Of a stretch of DNA of 38,205 bases, positions 11,555-22,789 are shown piece after piece. The stretch lies in contig JAWQRO010000481.1 of the NCBI GenBank assembly GCA_033557835.1, forward strand, positions 1-38,205. The letters are read 5' to 3'. This DNA comes from Helochares maculicollis (Eukaryota; Arthropoda; Insecta; Coleoptera; Hydrophilidae). The notes under the pieces were generated by a model. That model was not told the origin of the DNA, did not search any database, and saw only the letters and a list, made by a program, of their open reading frames with translations. A program made the position numbers and the translations under genes. Each line of letters begins with the position of its first letter. Position 1 is the first letter of the stretch.

Positions 11555-12472
11555 GGGGGTATTCTAGTGTAGAGGCACGAATTTCGCCCGGTTTTTGAAG
11601 CGCTGTAAAATTGAAACAAATAATATTTTTACTATACATTTTTTTATAGTTTGGTTATTTATATTTTAATAGTACATAAAATAATTTACAAAAAAAATAA
11701 AATTTAATCCACAAAGTTATGGAGAGTCAAAGTGGGGGGTCCCAAAAAAACAAGTTGTCCTGGCGGGCGTGAATTCAACCCTCTTAGTGATTGGAAAAAT
11801 AAAAAAATGCCAAAATTATAATTATTATAGATGCTGCTATTGTATGAACCACGGACAAGAAATAACAAATGTTTTTGACAAAATGGCGGCAGTTTGAAAA
11901 AAAATTTGATTTTTGCCTGATTTTTTAACTCTCTCGAGCTTTTTAAAAGTACTAAATGAAAAGTTATCGTTATGGTCGTGGTTAATACGATAAAGGGATG
12001 TATAAAGAACATTCTCTCCAAATTTGAAGGAACTCGGTTTATTAGAACTCGAGATATCCGTTCCGCCAGCCCGAAAAAAGTAGTTTCGAGAAAAACGCGT
12101 TTTAAGTTTTCGGACAAGTTTTCGGTGATTTAACTGATAGGTTAGTTCAAAACTAACTTAAAATAAAATTAAAGAGATAATATTTCAACAAAACCAGTTT
12201 GTAAGTTTTTTTAATTAAATAAAGATTTTAAAAACCTATATAATAGATTTTATAAGGGGTTTTCATCCATTGAAATTCCGGGAACGCCTACTGTCTTCTG
12301 TTGATTTGTAACGGTCGGACCGGAACCGATGCGGGCTACTACAAACGGCTTTAACTCTGAAACTAATGAGAATTTTATAAAATCCTTATAGTGTCACATT
12401 CTTGAATGTCTAAACTTTAGAAATATGAAAAAAAATTCGATTTTTTTCAATTTTCTAAACTAGAATACCCCC
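11555..12472. mobile_element. TTAA-flanked MITE, 918 bp (piggyBac-like?)
   Basis: The element begins GGGGGTATTCTAG and ends with its exact reverse complement CTAGAATACCCCC; with mismatches the inverted repeat extends to about 19 bp. It is flanked by TTAA on both sides (11551-11554 and 12473-12476). TTAA duplication is the hallmark of the piggyBac superfamily, so a non-autonomous piggyBac-type element is likely, although the GGGGG terminus differs from the CCC start of canonical piggyBac. A 137-codon minus-strand frame (11704-12117) lies inside but has no transposase motif and is probably fortuitous. Confidence 0.85.
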
Positions 12473-12476
12473 TTAA

Positions 12477-13818
12477 TGTCTGTTTTTAATTCTTGATATA
12501 CCCCAAATCCCTGTAAACAACTTCACGGCTTAATTTCCCATATCTTAGAGCTGTTGAGGATTCATTTCTTGATATTCCTAACAGTTTTCAAAGATATCGA
12601 GATTTCCGAAGAATTTTTAGTTCTCAGAATTTCTTTGCTAAGCTTTACATCGTTGCACGTTTTCTATGCTCGACAATAAGCGAGTTCTTTTTTATTTCTT
12701 TAAACCAGCTGCCTGATTCTTGCAATATTTAATAATTTATTTCTTAAAACATTTGCATGATTTAGTTATCTCAATTTATTACAATCTGGCATTGACTGTT
12801 AAGTTTTTGAGCAATTGAACGTGGAGAAACCACCCATTTATTAGAAAATAAGTAAGTGTTTAAGTACCTTATCATATTAGGTAAAGAGCTGGATGTCCTA
12901 TGGAAGATTTTGAAAAAAAAATTGCTCCAACTTCGATATGTCTAATGTTTTGTATTGTAAATTTAACTTGACTTGACTTAAGAGTGGTACCATAAGATTT
13001 ACTTTTCTCATTTTTGTCGCTTATCTTTTTAGAGCATTTCTGGGATTATTAAGAATCTCTTCACTCTCTATTTATGCTTAGATTCATTCTGGATTGTTAG
13101 TAAAATTGTCTACTTTTGCTCAGTCTCTGTTAAGTGCTAACATCTTGATATATCTGTAGCTATTCATGCTTTGATTTCAAACATGTTCTGTATCTTTAGA
13201 TTCTTCAGTATCTTCCTTTTGATTTTGATGCTAAGCTAATTGTACTGTTTATTCTTTCTAATATGTAGTCATTTCCTTGAGCCTTTGTATGCTCTAATCT
13301 TTTCATTCAACCTCTATAATAAAAAGAGTCCTTATTGTTAAATTTTTACTGTGTTTACAATGTTGTAAATTTTTGCAGGGCTCATTTTAGCTTCATAATT
13401 TTGACGCATTTTCTACTATGCATTTAAATATCAGCAAAGCAAGTTTTTGATCATGTCAACTCGTCAGTCTCTTAACATTTTGAACCTTTCCTTTCACTTT
13501 GAGTGCCTTTCAACTAGGCTTCGTTTTTCAACGACAATTTAAATTTCTAAGTGTGATATTTTTTCACAATTTCACGCTAGTTTTTGAATCAAACAGCGTT
13601 ACAAGATATGCTTAAATATCTTGATTTATCAAGACGGTCCATATGTGCATATTTTAAGCCCTGGTTTGAAATGCTCTGTTAAAACATGTACAAAAGAAAA
13701 AACCAACAAGAAATTGCGAGTTCACATCGTGCATATGTTTTAACAGTGAAATTAAATCAGTAAGCAGTGCATGTTTGTTATTTATACAAATTGTCAAGTT
13801 GATCCATTTGCTCAATGA
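12477..13818. other. AT-rich stretch without genes
   Basis: T-rich sequence with no repeat copy, transposon end or supported gene. The minus strand is open at 13654-13965 (103 codons), overlapping the duplicated segment; it has no recognisable domain and no third-position conservation with the other copy. Confidence 0.45.
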
Positions 13819-14065
13819 TGTTGTCAGGCTGCAATCAAAGCTTGGACGCGTGCTTCCAATATTAGATCCCATTAAACTTTCCGCACTCCTGCTGGAAAAT
13901 TTTACTACATTTATTTCTTTTAGCTCGTAATGTAAATATTTGAGAAATCCGAGTGGGACTTCCATTAAACTTATGATTCAGCATAATAAATAAATGAAAA
14001 TTCAGACACTAATTACGGTTGTATCTCGTACTTTGAATGTTTAACAGCTGGAAGTAATCATAGCG
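13819..14065 (+). repeat. Duplicated unique segment, copy B
   Basis: Collinear match to 3674-3935, about 10 kb away. Shared blocks in order are TGTCAGGCTGCA, CCATTAAAC, TACTACATTTATTTCTT, AGCTCGTAATGTAAATATTT, CCGAGTGGGA, CATTAAACTTATGA, ATGAAAATTCAG and AACAGCTG. The core contains a forkhead-like GTAAATA and homeodomain-like ATTA sites; these are common in AT-rich DNA and only suggestive. Confidence 0.75.
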
Positions 14066-14069
14066 CTTG

Positions 14070-15570
14070 GTTGATAGCGTTAAAATGTCGCAAAATGAAC
14101 AAGTGTCCCTCATTCCGTGGCTCGACGAACCCCTGATGTTTCCTCGGAAGCCACAGTTTGAGAAACGCAGACATTAAGGAAGATCGGTGGATATCAGAGG
14201 GTTATTCTATTAGCGCTTCAAAGTAGTTTAAAAAATGAAAAAGCAAGAAAGTCAGATTTATGGCAGTTTTTGATCTGGGGACGCGCGAGAGTGGAGTGAG
14301 GGTCGAAGTAGGCACCCGTAAGTTTCCGCGACCGGTCTCCACTCCCCATCCCTTAGCTCCGGTGTAAATTTAAATATAAGGGGGCTTTGTCTTGAACTGG
14401 TGACAGGTTTATTAGCCTCCACCCGAACTATCTCTTTGGTTTTAGGGTGATATATGACGGCTTTAGTAAACTTCTATTCATATTTCTTCAAAAGGGGGGA
14501 AACAAAACAAGATCGTACATTATTCCAGGGCAAGGGGGTGGTTTCGCGCGGGATTGATGATGTTTATCCTTTTTCGCTCTTTTTACCCGCTAGATTGCAC
14601 CGAGATTGGCTTCCCCAAACGATGCCCTAAAAGTGGTCGTTTCAAAGGGCATCTTTCTTCCAATTCCGGCGCAGATCCGTGTCTACCTGTGACCTACTCT
14701 AAATAATTATAAAGCATTCGTAATCTATGAATTGTATAACGCAAATACATATGTTGCCTGCATCAGCAAATATTATGTCAGCTCAAACAGTTTATGTGTG
14801 TACGTATGTATTTCTGTGTACGTATTCGTACATGTGTATGCTGTATGTAGCCACTGAATGATTTACTAACAAACTATAAATACATCAAACTAAATGGAGC
14901 CAAGCGTAACCGGCTGGCCACGCTAAACAGTGTGTATGCTGGTGTTTTGTGAGGTCTTTTCGAATATTAAATGGAAAGCACTGGCCGCTTATTAAATTAC
15001 GATCGGTCGGTTGGGGCGCGCTACATTTTAATTGGGGGCTAGAGCGGGAGAGCGCAATTTCCCTTTAAACACTGACGAACTTGATAAATATTTGTATGGA
15101 TCCTTTGTGAGATAGCTTTTTCCAATCAATGAGATTCCATTTTGTATTCGTTGCGCGCCACGCAAGGGGAGAATTAATAACGGGGCCAAATAAGGGTCAA
15201 ATTTTATTTATGGAGGCCCTGATGATGGACGAACAGAACGTATACATTATCGTGTGGAGCACAGGGCCAGATTGGAACTTTGTTGTTGGGGAGTTCTAAC
15301 AAGTTTTACGCTTCTGAATTCAATACGGCTGCAGAGAGAGCTACGTCTGCGTTCCCTAAACGTAAGTTTCCGGAAGTCAAGACTTGAGCTAACAACGTAT
15401 AAATTGAGAGGAATTGAGGAACAACTGTTTTGTTCTCCTCGCCACGTCTTAGCTGGAACTGGAGCGGAGCGCGGCCTTTTATTCCAGGAAGTCCTTTCTT
15501 AAAACGGATGCATAAAGTTTTTAGATGAGGTATAGATGGGCTGATATCTGCCACGTGGGTATAAATAATG
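14070..15570. promoter_or_regulatory. GC-richer island with CArG box, candidate regulatory DNA
   Basis: A 1.5-kb non-repetitive region, richer in GC than its surroundings, with dense blocks at 14270-14360 and 14990-15250. It contains CCAAATAAGG (15186-15195), an exact match to the CArG consensus bound by SRF/MEF2-class MADS proteins. TTTTATTTATGG follows at about 15201, resembling a posterior Hox/Caudal site. Both strands are open for 82 codons around 15254-15554, but neither product shows a recognisable domain. I infer regulatory DNA; a promoter with unseen exons is an alternative. Confidence 0.35.
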
Positions 15571-16518
15571 TAAATACCGCCGGTTTGCTTCGGGAATACC
15601 TGAAAGTAATTCGATTGTCTTCCTCTGTTTTATGTTGGAGCGCAATTTCTTTAATTGTTTACGTTGTATCTTTCAGGCAATTCAAACAATTACTTCTGAG
15701 CAAAATGTTTCTTAAACTGCAGGTTAATTTTTAATGGAAACAGCAAAGACGAAAAAATTCGAGCTACACCTACAATCTATAGTCTACATAATATAGTTAA
15801 CTTTTTGATGCTCTTTATTAAATTAATTCACCATCTCTCCGCTTATTTATTTCCTATGTAGACCTGAGTCTGCCTTGCTATGGTTCTTCTTATAAAGTGA
15901 GGCTTAGATTTAAAGAATGGACAGGCGTTGCAGTACGTTACCTCATAAACATCAGTAATTGTGTCAACGAAAGCCATTTCCTTGTCGATATTAACAGGAT
16001 TTATAACAGTTAAGTTAGTTGAAACACAAGACTGCATTTCAGTTCAAAAGTATTGACCACCCGCGTTACAATATTTCACTTAACAACTATATAACAGTTA
16101 CATTTCTTTATTGGCCTATACCTATATAGGTATGGAGTATATATTGTCAAAAGAGTGCATTCGCTCAACATTTTAGCTATAAAAGTATTTCCCAATTCAG
16201 TTTTAGCAATTCTATATTAATTTCAACACTCACTCCAGTCTGAAACTAAATGTTCCGTAACATTTGTAACAAGAAATTGTGCTTGTTACTTCTACATCTT
16301 GTTGTAAATTTTGTTCTAAATTATAGGAGCAAAACTGTATGGTTATAAGTCTGCATACTCAAAAATTCCAGATCGAAAACTCATCATGTTAAAATCAAAA
16401 ATCTTTCACCTCTTCCAGATTATAGATTTAGTTTCAGGGATAAAATCAAGAATTCAGCATAATATATTATAACTATTTGAATGTCAGGTTGCCGAATTTG
16501 ACATCCAATGGTTTGAAT
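15571..16518. other. AT-rich stretch without genes
   Basis: No repeats or transposon ends recognised; short frames at 15525-15734 and 15843-16037 show no family features. Confidence 0.45.
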
Positions 16519-16520
16519 TA

Positions 16521-17614
16521 TTGGGTTGGCAACTAAGTAATTGTGAATTTCACTCGTAGATGGCTTCAGTTGAATTTTTACGTTTGCAGACGTAGTACAA
16601 CTGTAAAACACATTTTGTTATTTGATAGTTGGCAATTTAGCTGTCAATCAGTAAATAAAGTTTTTTGATCGGTTGCGTAGTTTTCATTTGGCCATCGTTG
16701 AAAAATGGAAAATCAAAAGGAACATTTTCGTCATATTTTGCTTTTTTATTTCCACAAAGGGAAAAACACATTGCAAGCTCATAAAAAGTTATGTGCTGTT
16801 TATGGTGTTCTGGTCATTTTTCACTCAAAGGTGAAAAACGCTCTGCTCGTCCAGTTGAAGTTGATGATGTCCTAATCAAAGCAATAATCGATTCGGATCG
16901 TCACAGTACAACACATGAGATTGCAGAGAAGCTTCATGTATCACATACATGTATTGAAAGTCTCTTAAAACAACTTGGCTATGTTCAAAAACTCGATACA
17001 CGGGTTCCTCACGAACTGAAAGAAACGCATTTAATGCAACGCATTAACAGCTGCGATTTGCTAAAGAAACGTAATGAAAATGATCCATTTTTAAAACGAC
17101 TGATAACTGGCAATAAAAAATCGGTTTTTTACAATGATATCAAGAGGAAAAGATCGTGGAGCAGGCCAGGTGAACCAACTCAAACAACATCAAAAGCTGA
17201 TATTCATCTTAAGAAAGTTTTGTTATCCGTTAGGTGGGATTGCAAAGGAATTGTCTATTTTAAACTCTTACCACCCAACCTCACGATCAATTCTGATGTC
17301 TACATGGAACAAATAACGAAATTAAACAATGCAGTTGAAGAAAAGCGACCCGAATTGACAAATCGAATAAGTGTTGTATCCCATCATGACAATGCAAAGC
17401 CACACACATTTTTGGTCACTCGGCAAAAATTATTGGAGCTTGGTTGGGATGTTTTGCCACATCCACCATATAGTCCTGGCCTTGCTACCTATGATTACTT
17501 TTTGTTTCGATCTTTACAAAACTCCTTGAATAGTAAAAAATTTAATAATGATGAATGAAAAAATTGTCATTGATTTTCTACAAAAAATCCGCAATTTCTT
17601 AGTTGCCAACCCAA
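16521..17614 (+). mobile_element. mariner transposon, internally deleted, 1094 bp
   Basis: Starts TTGGGTTGGCAACTAAG and ends with the inverted counterpart CTTAGTTGCCAACCCAA; TA flanks both sides (16519-16520 and 17615-17616). The inverted repeats match over about 28 bp with a few mismatches. It is shorter than a typical 1.28-kb mariner because part of the N-terminal coding region and most of the C-terminal coding region are missing. It carries the longest reading frame in the window. Confidence 0.93.
16705..17558 (+). pseudogene. mariner transposase, defective
   Basis: An ATG at 16705 starts the N-terminal part (MENQKEHFRHILLFYF), which reaches the tail of the first helix-turn-helix region. 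About 19 codons are then missing and the frame shifts; the sequence resumes at SGHFSLKGEKRSARP and stays open to 17558. Conserved landmarks follow: HVSHTC, VPHELKETHL, SWSRPGEP, HHDNA and SPGLATYDYFLF. The second and third catalytic Asp are present with 34 residues between them. The first is lost: the usual TGDEKW reads TGNKKS. The protein stops at NNDE, without the C-terminal domain. It cannot be active, although the long open frame suggests fairly recent decay. It resembles mariners common in ants and bees, by recollection of the family. Confidence 0.9.
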
Positions 17615-17616
17615 TA

Positions 17617-18890
17617 CATAACAAGGAAATTTTCACTTAGGTTCCATTACTGTTAACGTGTTTTTTTTTCAATTTCTGATAAAAATTTCTTAAATTTTTT
17701 GAGAATCTAACTACAACTGTAACTATGCAAACCAAATTTGAATAACGTATCTTACAAATGTTACAAAGTTTAAGTCTGCGGCTACAAAACTACAAAACAA
17801 TTAAAGTCATTAGAATGTCAGATTACAGGATTATTTTATAGGGATAGAATTTCGCTGGAAGGAAATTTTATTTAGACTTCGCTATTATTCACAGAATTGT
17901 TTTGCCATTTCTGCATTTCGTTTAGAATTTCAAACCACATAGATCGTTGTGCAAATGTATAACTTTCCAATCACTTAACATTATGTAAAGTTTTCAAATA
18001 TTCAATCTTATGAACATAATTATTGTCTTATGAAGTCCCGGTCTTATGATAAAACGAAAGATAAACCTGTGTCTGTTAGAGCCTGCATAATATAAAGTGT
18101 ATTAAAACGAGCAAAGGATTGCTTGAAAACTTATATACAGAAAAACAGTTAGACAAACTGAAATATTTTACAATTGCTAGATTCTGAATACTTTTATAAT
18201 AATCTCATTAATAAATTTTCGAATGTCAGAAGTGAAAAACAATTTGTTTAAGAATTTCATTATCATTCTCAAAACTTTTTTGTAATTTTTGCATAAAAAA
18301 TTCACAATTTTTTGTAAATTTTGACCACATAGATATTTATGCAATTTTATGAATTGAGATATTTTTTTATTAAATCAGGTTATTATGGTAAAATAACCAG
18401 GAAATTGTTAAAAATATGTAATATATTAATTATATGCATGTCTGCATTGACTAAAAAGATTTAGACCTGACCGAGAAATTGCTCTGCAAACAAGATATCT
18501 CTATATCTGTTGTAGAGTTTTATCAATATTATCAAAATTTCATGACATTTTATCCAATCGTTTTCAAGTTATTGGTCTCAAAGTGACCGTATCTCTACTA
18601 TTTCTGATTTCAATGGAAAAAAGTATGTTGAAGAATTTCATAATCGTTCACAGGATCTTTTGTAATTTCTACATAAAAAATTCATCATTTTTTAGACTAC
18701 ATAGATTTTTATGCAATCTTCTGAATTAAGATATTTTTTATGAAATCAGGTTATAATGATAAAACAACAAATGATAAACGTGTGCTTTTTTAGTGAATTT
18801 TATTAGTGAATTAAAATGACTAGGAAATTGTTAAGAATATATGATAAATTAATTGACATTTCATCCAATCGTTCTCAAGGTATCTCAAAG
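17617..18890 (+). repeat. Diverged internal repeats
   Basis: Two copies of a several-hundred-bp unit are visible. AAGAATTTCAT(T/A)AT at 18250 and 18631 is followed in both by TTTTGTAATTT, CATAAAAAATTCA, ACATAGAT-TTTATGCAAT and AAATCAGGTTAT. GACATTT-ATCCAATCGTT occurs at 18544 and 18855. A third weaker match to the CACATAGAT part lies near 17935. Copies differ by indels. The second copy runs up to the mariner fragment at 18891 with no gap. No coding potential is seen. Confidence 0.6.
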
Positions 18891-19717
18891 TGGAAAACAG
18901 TGAATTTCGTGTTTTGATAAAACAATATTTCCTGATGGGAAAAACATCGTTCATGCAAAGCAATGGCTTGATATGTGTTATGGCAAATCTGCCTCAGCAT
19001 ATTCAACGTTTAAGTACTGGTTTGCTGAATTTCGTACCGTACCAGCACAAATTATGCACCCCATTTAGGAAGGCTAGGTAGTAACGCCAGAAAACTTCGC
19101 GAAAATTCGTGAAATTGTGTTGGGTGACCGCAAAATGAAATTGAGTGAGTTAATTAACACTATTGGTATCTCAAAGAGACGCGCAGGTCATATCATTCAC
19201 GAATTCTTACATTTGCGCACGATGGGTGCTGCGTTTTTTGAACATCAATCAAAAAAACAAACATTTTCAACTTTCAAAGGACAATCTGGCACTATTCAAA
19301 CTTAATAAGAACGACTTTCTGCGCCGATTTGTAAGAATGGATAAAACATGGATACATCGCTACATACCTAAGCCCAATCGGCAGTCCGCTGAATGGTTGT
19401 TGACCGGAGAAAGTCGTCCAAAGCGCCCGATAACACAACAGTCGGCCGGCAAGGTTTTAGTCAGTTTTGTTTGGGATTCACATGGACTTATTTTTATTGA
19501 CTACTTCGAATATAGAAAAACAATTAGTAAACAATATTATTGTGCGTTATTGTATCGATTGGACGCGCTCTCATTTGGCGAAGATACAATTGGCCAAGAT
19601 GGAAGCAAACGCCTAATTTGAAGGCCTCGAAGCCTCACAATATCGAACCGGTACCGAAATGTTAAGGGACCGTTACAACAAATGCATTAGCCTACATGGC
19701 GACTATGTCAAAGAATA
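18891..19717 (+). pseudogene. mariner transposase remnant
   Basis: Degenerate transposase in several frames. The first frame covers the N-terminal helix-turn-helix at 18891-19081. The frame at 19163-19621 carries the first catalytic Asp region as MDKTWIH, where E of the usual MDETW is K. The block between YYCALLYRLDA and EGLEASQY, which should contain HDNA and SPDLAPSD, is missing. It is non-functional. Confidence 0.83.
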
Positions 19718-19780
19718 AAACCATAAGTTTCATTAAAAAAACAACGTTCTGTCATTGCTAGGCCAAAGATTTTCAACCTA
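18891..19780 (+). mobile_element. mariner (irritans-like), 5'-truncated and deleted
   Basis: Coding sequence begins abruptly at GAAAACAGTGAATTTCG, joined to the upstream repeat, with the initiator ATG and 5' end missing. The encoded start ENSEFRVLIKQYFLMGK is that of a widespread irritans-type mariner. Later blocks in other frames are KIREIVLGDRKMKL, MDKTWIHRY, NRQSAEW, GESRPKRP and QQSAGKV. The 3' part encodes EGLEASQYRTGTEMLRDRYN and HGDYVKE, then a stop near 19717. The region with the second and third catalytic Asp is deleted near 19600. A probable 3' end, GGCCAAAGATTTTCAACCTA, lies at 19761-19780. Confidence 0.85.
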
Positions 19781-20098
19781 TGTAGTACATGTTATACATG
19801 TCCAAAATTTGTTCCTGCGTGTTTATTTAAAGTCTCCTCACTTTTTGAACTTTTAAATATAGCCACCAGAGTTTAGGAATAAATAAACTGCGCTTATTAG
19901 TTGCCAAAAAAGCAAGACATCAAATGAAAATTGTAAAAAATTGTTTACATTATGTACAACTTTTCATGAATCACAGAATTTTATGGCAACAATATGATTG
20001 CCAGTGCCAGAATCTATAGAAAAAACTTGGATTTCAATAAAAATTCTTACTATTTGTACGATATTGTAGTTTTCAATCTAACGATATCTTGATATTGC
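19781..20098. other. AT-rich sequence between mariner copies
   Basis: No feature recognised. Confidence 0.4.
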
Positions 20099-20100
20099 TA

Positions 20101-20450
20101 GGTTGTCCATTAAGTTTTGCGGTTCGATATCAAAAACACAGTTTCATGATTATGAAATACACTTTATTATTCAGTATAGTTTCCCTGAACACCAATACAC
20201 TTGATCCTAGGAAATTTCAATTTATGAATTTTATCGCAGAAGTGAGAATCTAGATGAGTTGCAAATTACGCTTTCCACGCATGGATTCTTTTAAGTCTGG
20301 AAATAGATGGAAGTCTCTGGGGGCCAAATCTGGTGAATACGGTGGACGTTCCAACAATCCAAACTTTAATTCATAGATTTTAGCCATTGCCAAAATGCTC
20401 ATTTAACACAGTGCATTGTCTCGGAGCCATCAGTTATTGTTTTGTACTTG
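20101..20450 (-). mobile_element. mariner 3' fragment (irritans-like), copy 1
   Basis: The right end of the element is at 20101, starting GGTTGTCCATTAAGTTTTGC after TA. Read on the minus strand, the preceding coding sequence gives PPYSPDLAPRDFHLF, the block with the third catalytic Asp, then MRGKR and a stop. Upstream of about 20450 recognisable mariner sequence fades. It shares its end with copies at 20958 and 36682. Confidence 0.85.
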
Positions 20451-20955
20451 CTTAGTCAATTATGTTGCAATTGTTTTTAAGCAATTTGAAAAACTGTATA
20501 TCAGGTCCAGTAAACGAGGCAAAAAATTGATCCACTGCAGCTGAAAACATATTTTCCATTTTCTGCCCCAAAAGAACGGATACTGCACTTCTTAAACGGA
20601 TATGTACAGCAGTAGTAATATGCTCCAAGTTCTGGTACTAAAATTGTGAGCAGATCTACAGCTTTATGTTCAGAATTATCTTTTATAAACTTGTTATCCC
20701 AATTGATTGTTAAAGTGAAATACACATGCAAGTCTCAGTGTGTTTCACTTGCATTTGAAATGCCAAAATAAGGAATTAAATGGACAAAAAAATATATTTA
20801 AATAGCCTTACAAAAGTTTGATAAAGTTTGATATCTAATAGCGACCTTTTAATCGTATACAAAAATTAAAGAAATATCGGATTCATATTTAGATGCATTT
20901 AATAGTGCCGCAATGATAACTTAAAAGTCTAAAAATAAGGACCACCCTTATATAC
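20451..20955. other. Unassigned spacer between two mariner pieces
   Basis: A 76-codon minus-strand frame (20501-20731) lies here but matches no recognised family. The spacer may be older mariner sequence decayed beyond recognition or host DNA. Confidence 0.35.
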
Positions 20956-20957
20956 TA

Positions 20958-21560
20958 GGTAGTCCAATAAGTTTTGCGGTTCGATAAGAAAAAACACAAT
21001 TTTATGGTTTGAAATACACTTTATTCGTCAGTATACTCTCCCTGAACATCAATACACTTGTTCTAACCAGATTTCAATTTATGAATTCCATGACGTGAGA
21101 ATCTGGAAGGGGTGCAAATTATGCTTTCCTATCTGTTATGACCTCATCATTTGATGAAAAACACTTTCCACGCATGAACTCACACCACTCTTTAGCGCCT
21201 TGTTTTGATTTAGAATCATGATAAAAGATCCAAGTTTCAGTTTGTTTTCTACAAGTTCTGGTGTTGTTGCTGTTTTGGACGTCCTTGGCGTGTATCGTCT
21301 TCAGGACTTGTACGACCACGGTTAAATTCGCCAACCCATCTTTCTACTGTGCTAATTTAAGGCAAAAAAAGAATACTTTCAACATTCGTTAATATATTTC
21401 CATTGCTTTTAAACCTTCCAAAAACAAAATTCTATCACTGCACGATACTCGATTTTTTCCATTGTGAAACAATCCTATGCCTCGTCGATACTAAATGGTT
21501 TGTAAACAAAGAATGAATTGACAGATTGAAATGAAACGTCACATACGTTTATATGAAGAG
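20958..21560 (-). mobile_element. mariner, internally deleted, copy 2
   Basis: The right end at 20958 reads GGTAGTCCAATAAGTTTTGC after TA. On the minus strand the N-terminal coding part starts at an ATG (21460-21462) with MEKIEYRAVIEFLFLEG and continues through RWVGEFNRGRTSPEDDTRQG, the second half of the helix-turn-helix. It then jumps near 21200 to the far C-terminal CFSSNDEVITDRKA and a stop (about 21119). The whole catalytic core is deleted. The sequence beyond the ATG resembles a mariner 5' leader, but no 5' inverted repeat was found. Confidence 0.85.
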
Positions 21561-22789
21561 TGTACCAACAATATGCAAAAAAGCCTAAACACGCATGATT
21601 TATCTGAATTTCACATACTTCTAGCTTAGATTTTGCAGCATTATTATCTAATTTTCTGCTACAGCATTGGAAGAACATCAAAATAATAAAACGGTGTTCT
21701 GATTTTAAAAATTCATGGTATAGAAATGAAATCCTCTAGATTGGTTTACATTTACAGACTGAGAACATAAATATAAGTTAAATGACCGTAAATTTTCGGT
21801 ATATAAAATGGAAAACGGCTCCTCGCTGCCGGTTTTGTACATTTGTTTACTTAGAATATGATACAATCTGCAGTTTTTCTGCATTGCAGCAATGCTATAA
21901 TTTCCCACTTTTTATTAAATACGTATCTATGCCACCGCTGGCATTTTGGCATAAATGATGAATTCCCTACAATTGCAAGAAGTTTTGTGTGACCATCTCA
22001 GAACAGTTTTTATTTTTTACGGAACGCGAATTCTTAAGGATTCGATTCGGCTTTAAAAATGCACCTTCTAAATTTGCAGTTAAATTAAAATTGTTTGCAA
22101 ATTATTTGCAGATTTGAGTCGCAATTTCACGGAAACAAAGACCTGAAGGTGGAGTTACTCTCTAGGTCACATTTTCATTGAAAATGTTTCTGTTATTTTC
22201 GTTGGATCTCCTAGCATCACAAAATTTTAGTTTGATGCATGAGCGCACTTAATTTTTTCAATTTCATATTTGTTAGTCGAAATTGTTTGGTGTAAGAGTT
22301 AAGAATGTTATAAAGATCAATTCCTCAGGCGCTTGGCAGACTACTTTAACTATCCTACGACAACACCAAATTTGGACTTGTCTGTGGTGAAACTATTATT
22401 GATTGCTCAAAATATTAACTAACATGCAATAAACTTAGAGGGCAAATATGTCGCAAATTTAACAGCGAACCATCGCATCGGCACATTGGAAATAAATCAT
22501 CACAATATTGAAATGAATTAAATATTAGCCACTATTTGGAGAGTGGATATAACTGCAAAATCTGATTTTTTTTGTCGCAACGAATTGAAACGAACAGTGA
22601 TGTCCTGGAAATATGGATTGTACTTTACAGTTTCCCTGTATTTTGCTTGCTCATATGTCATTTTTTCACTTAAGCGATTGGTTCCTTCATTTTTCTAGGA
22701 GTGGGCGCTTAGACTACGCTTTCCCATGTGCAATTCAACCAAATTGTGGAGAGAAACTATGAAATATTCATAGTAGTTGAATAAGGAGC
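21561..22789. other. AT-rich stretch without genes
   Basis: Small frames at 21475-21681 and 21705-21908 on the minus strand have no recognisable features; the first overlaps the mariner leader. Confidence 0.4.

Noticed and set aside
11704..12117. 137-codon minus-strand frame inside the MITE
   Set aside because: Low-complexity, Phe/Leu-rich product without transposase motif; most likely a chance frame in a non-autonomous element.
13654..13965. 103-codon minus-strand frame overlapping the duplicated segment
   Set aside because: The matching part of the other copy is open for only about 23 codons, and the differences between copies are spread over all codon positions.
15254..15554. 82-codon frames open on both strands
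   Set aside because: Overlapping frames on opposite strands in a GC-richer patch, with no domain, signal peptide or splice context that favours either.
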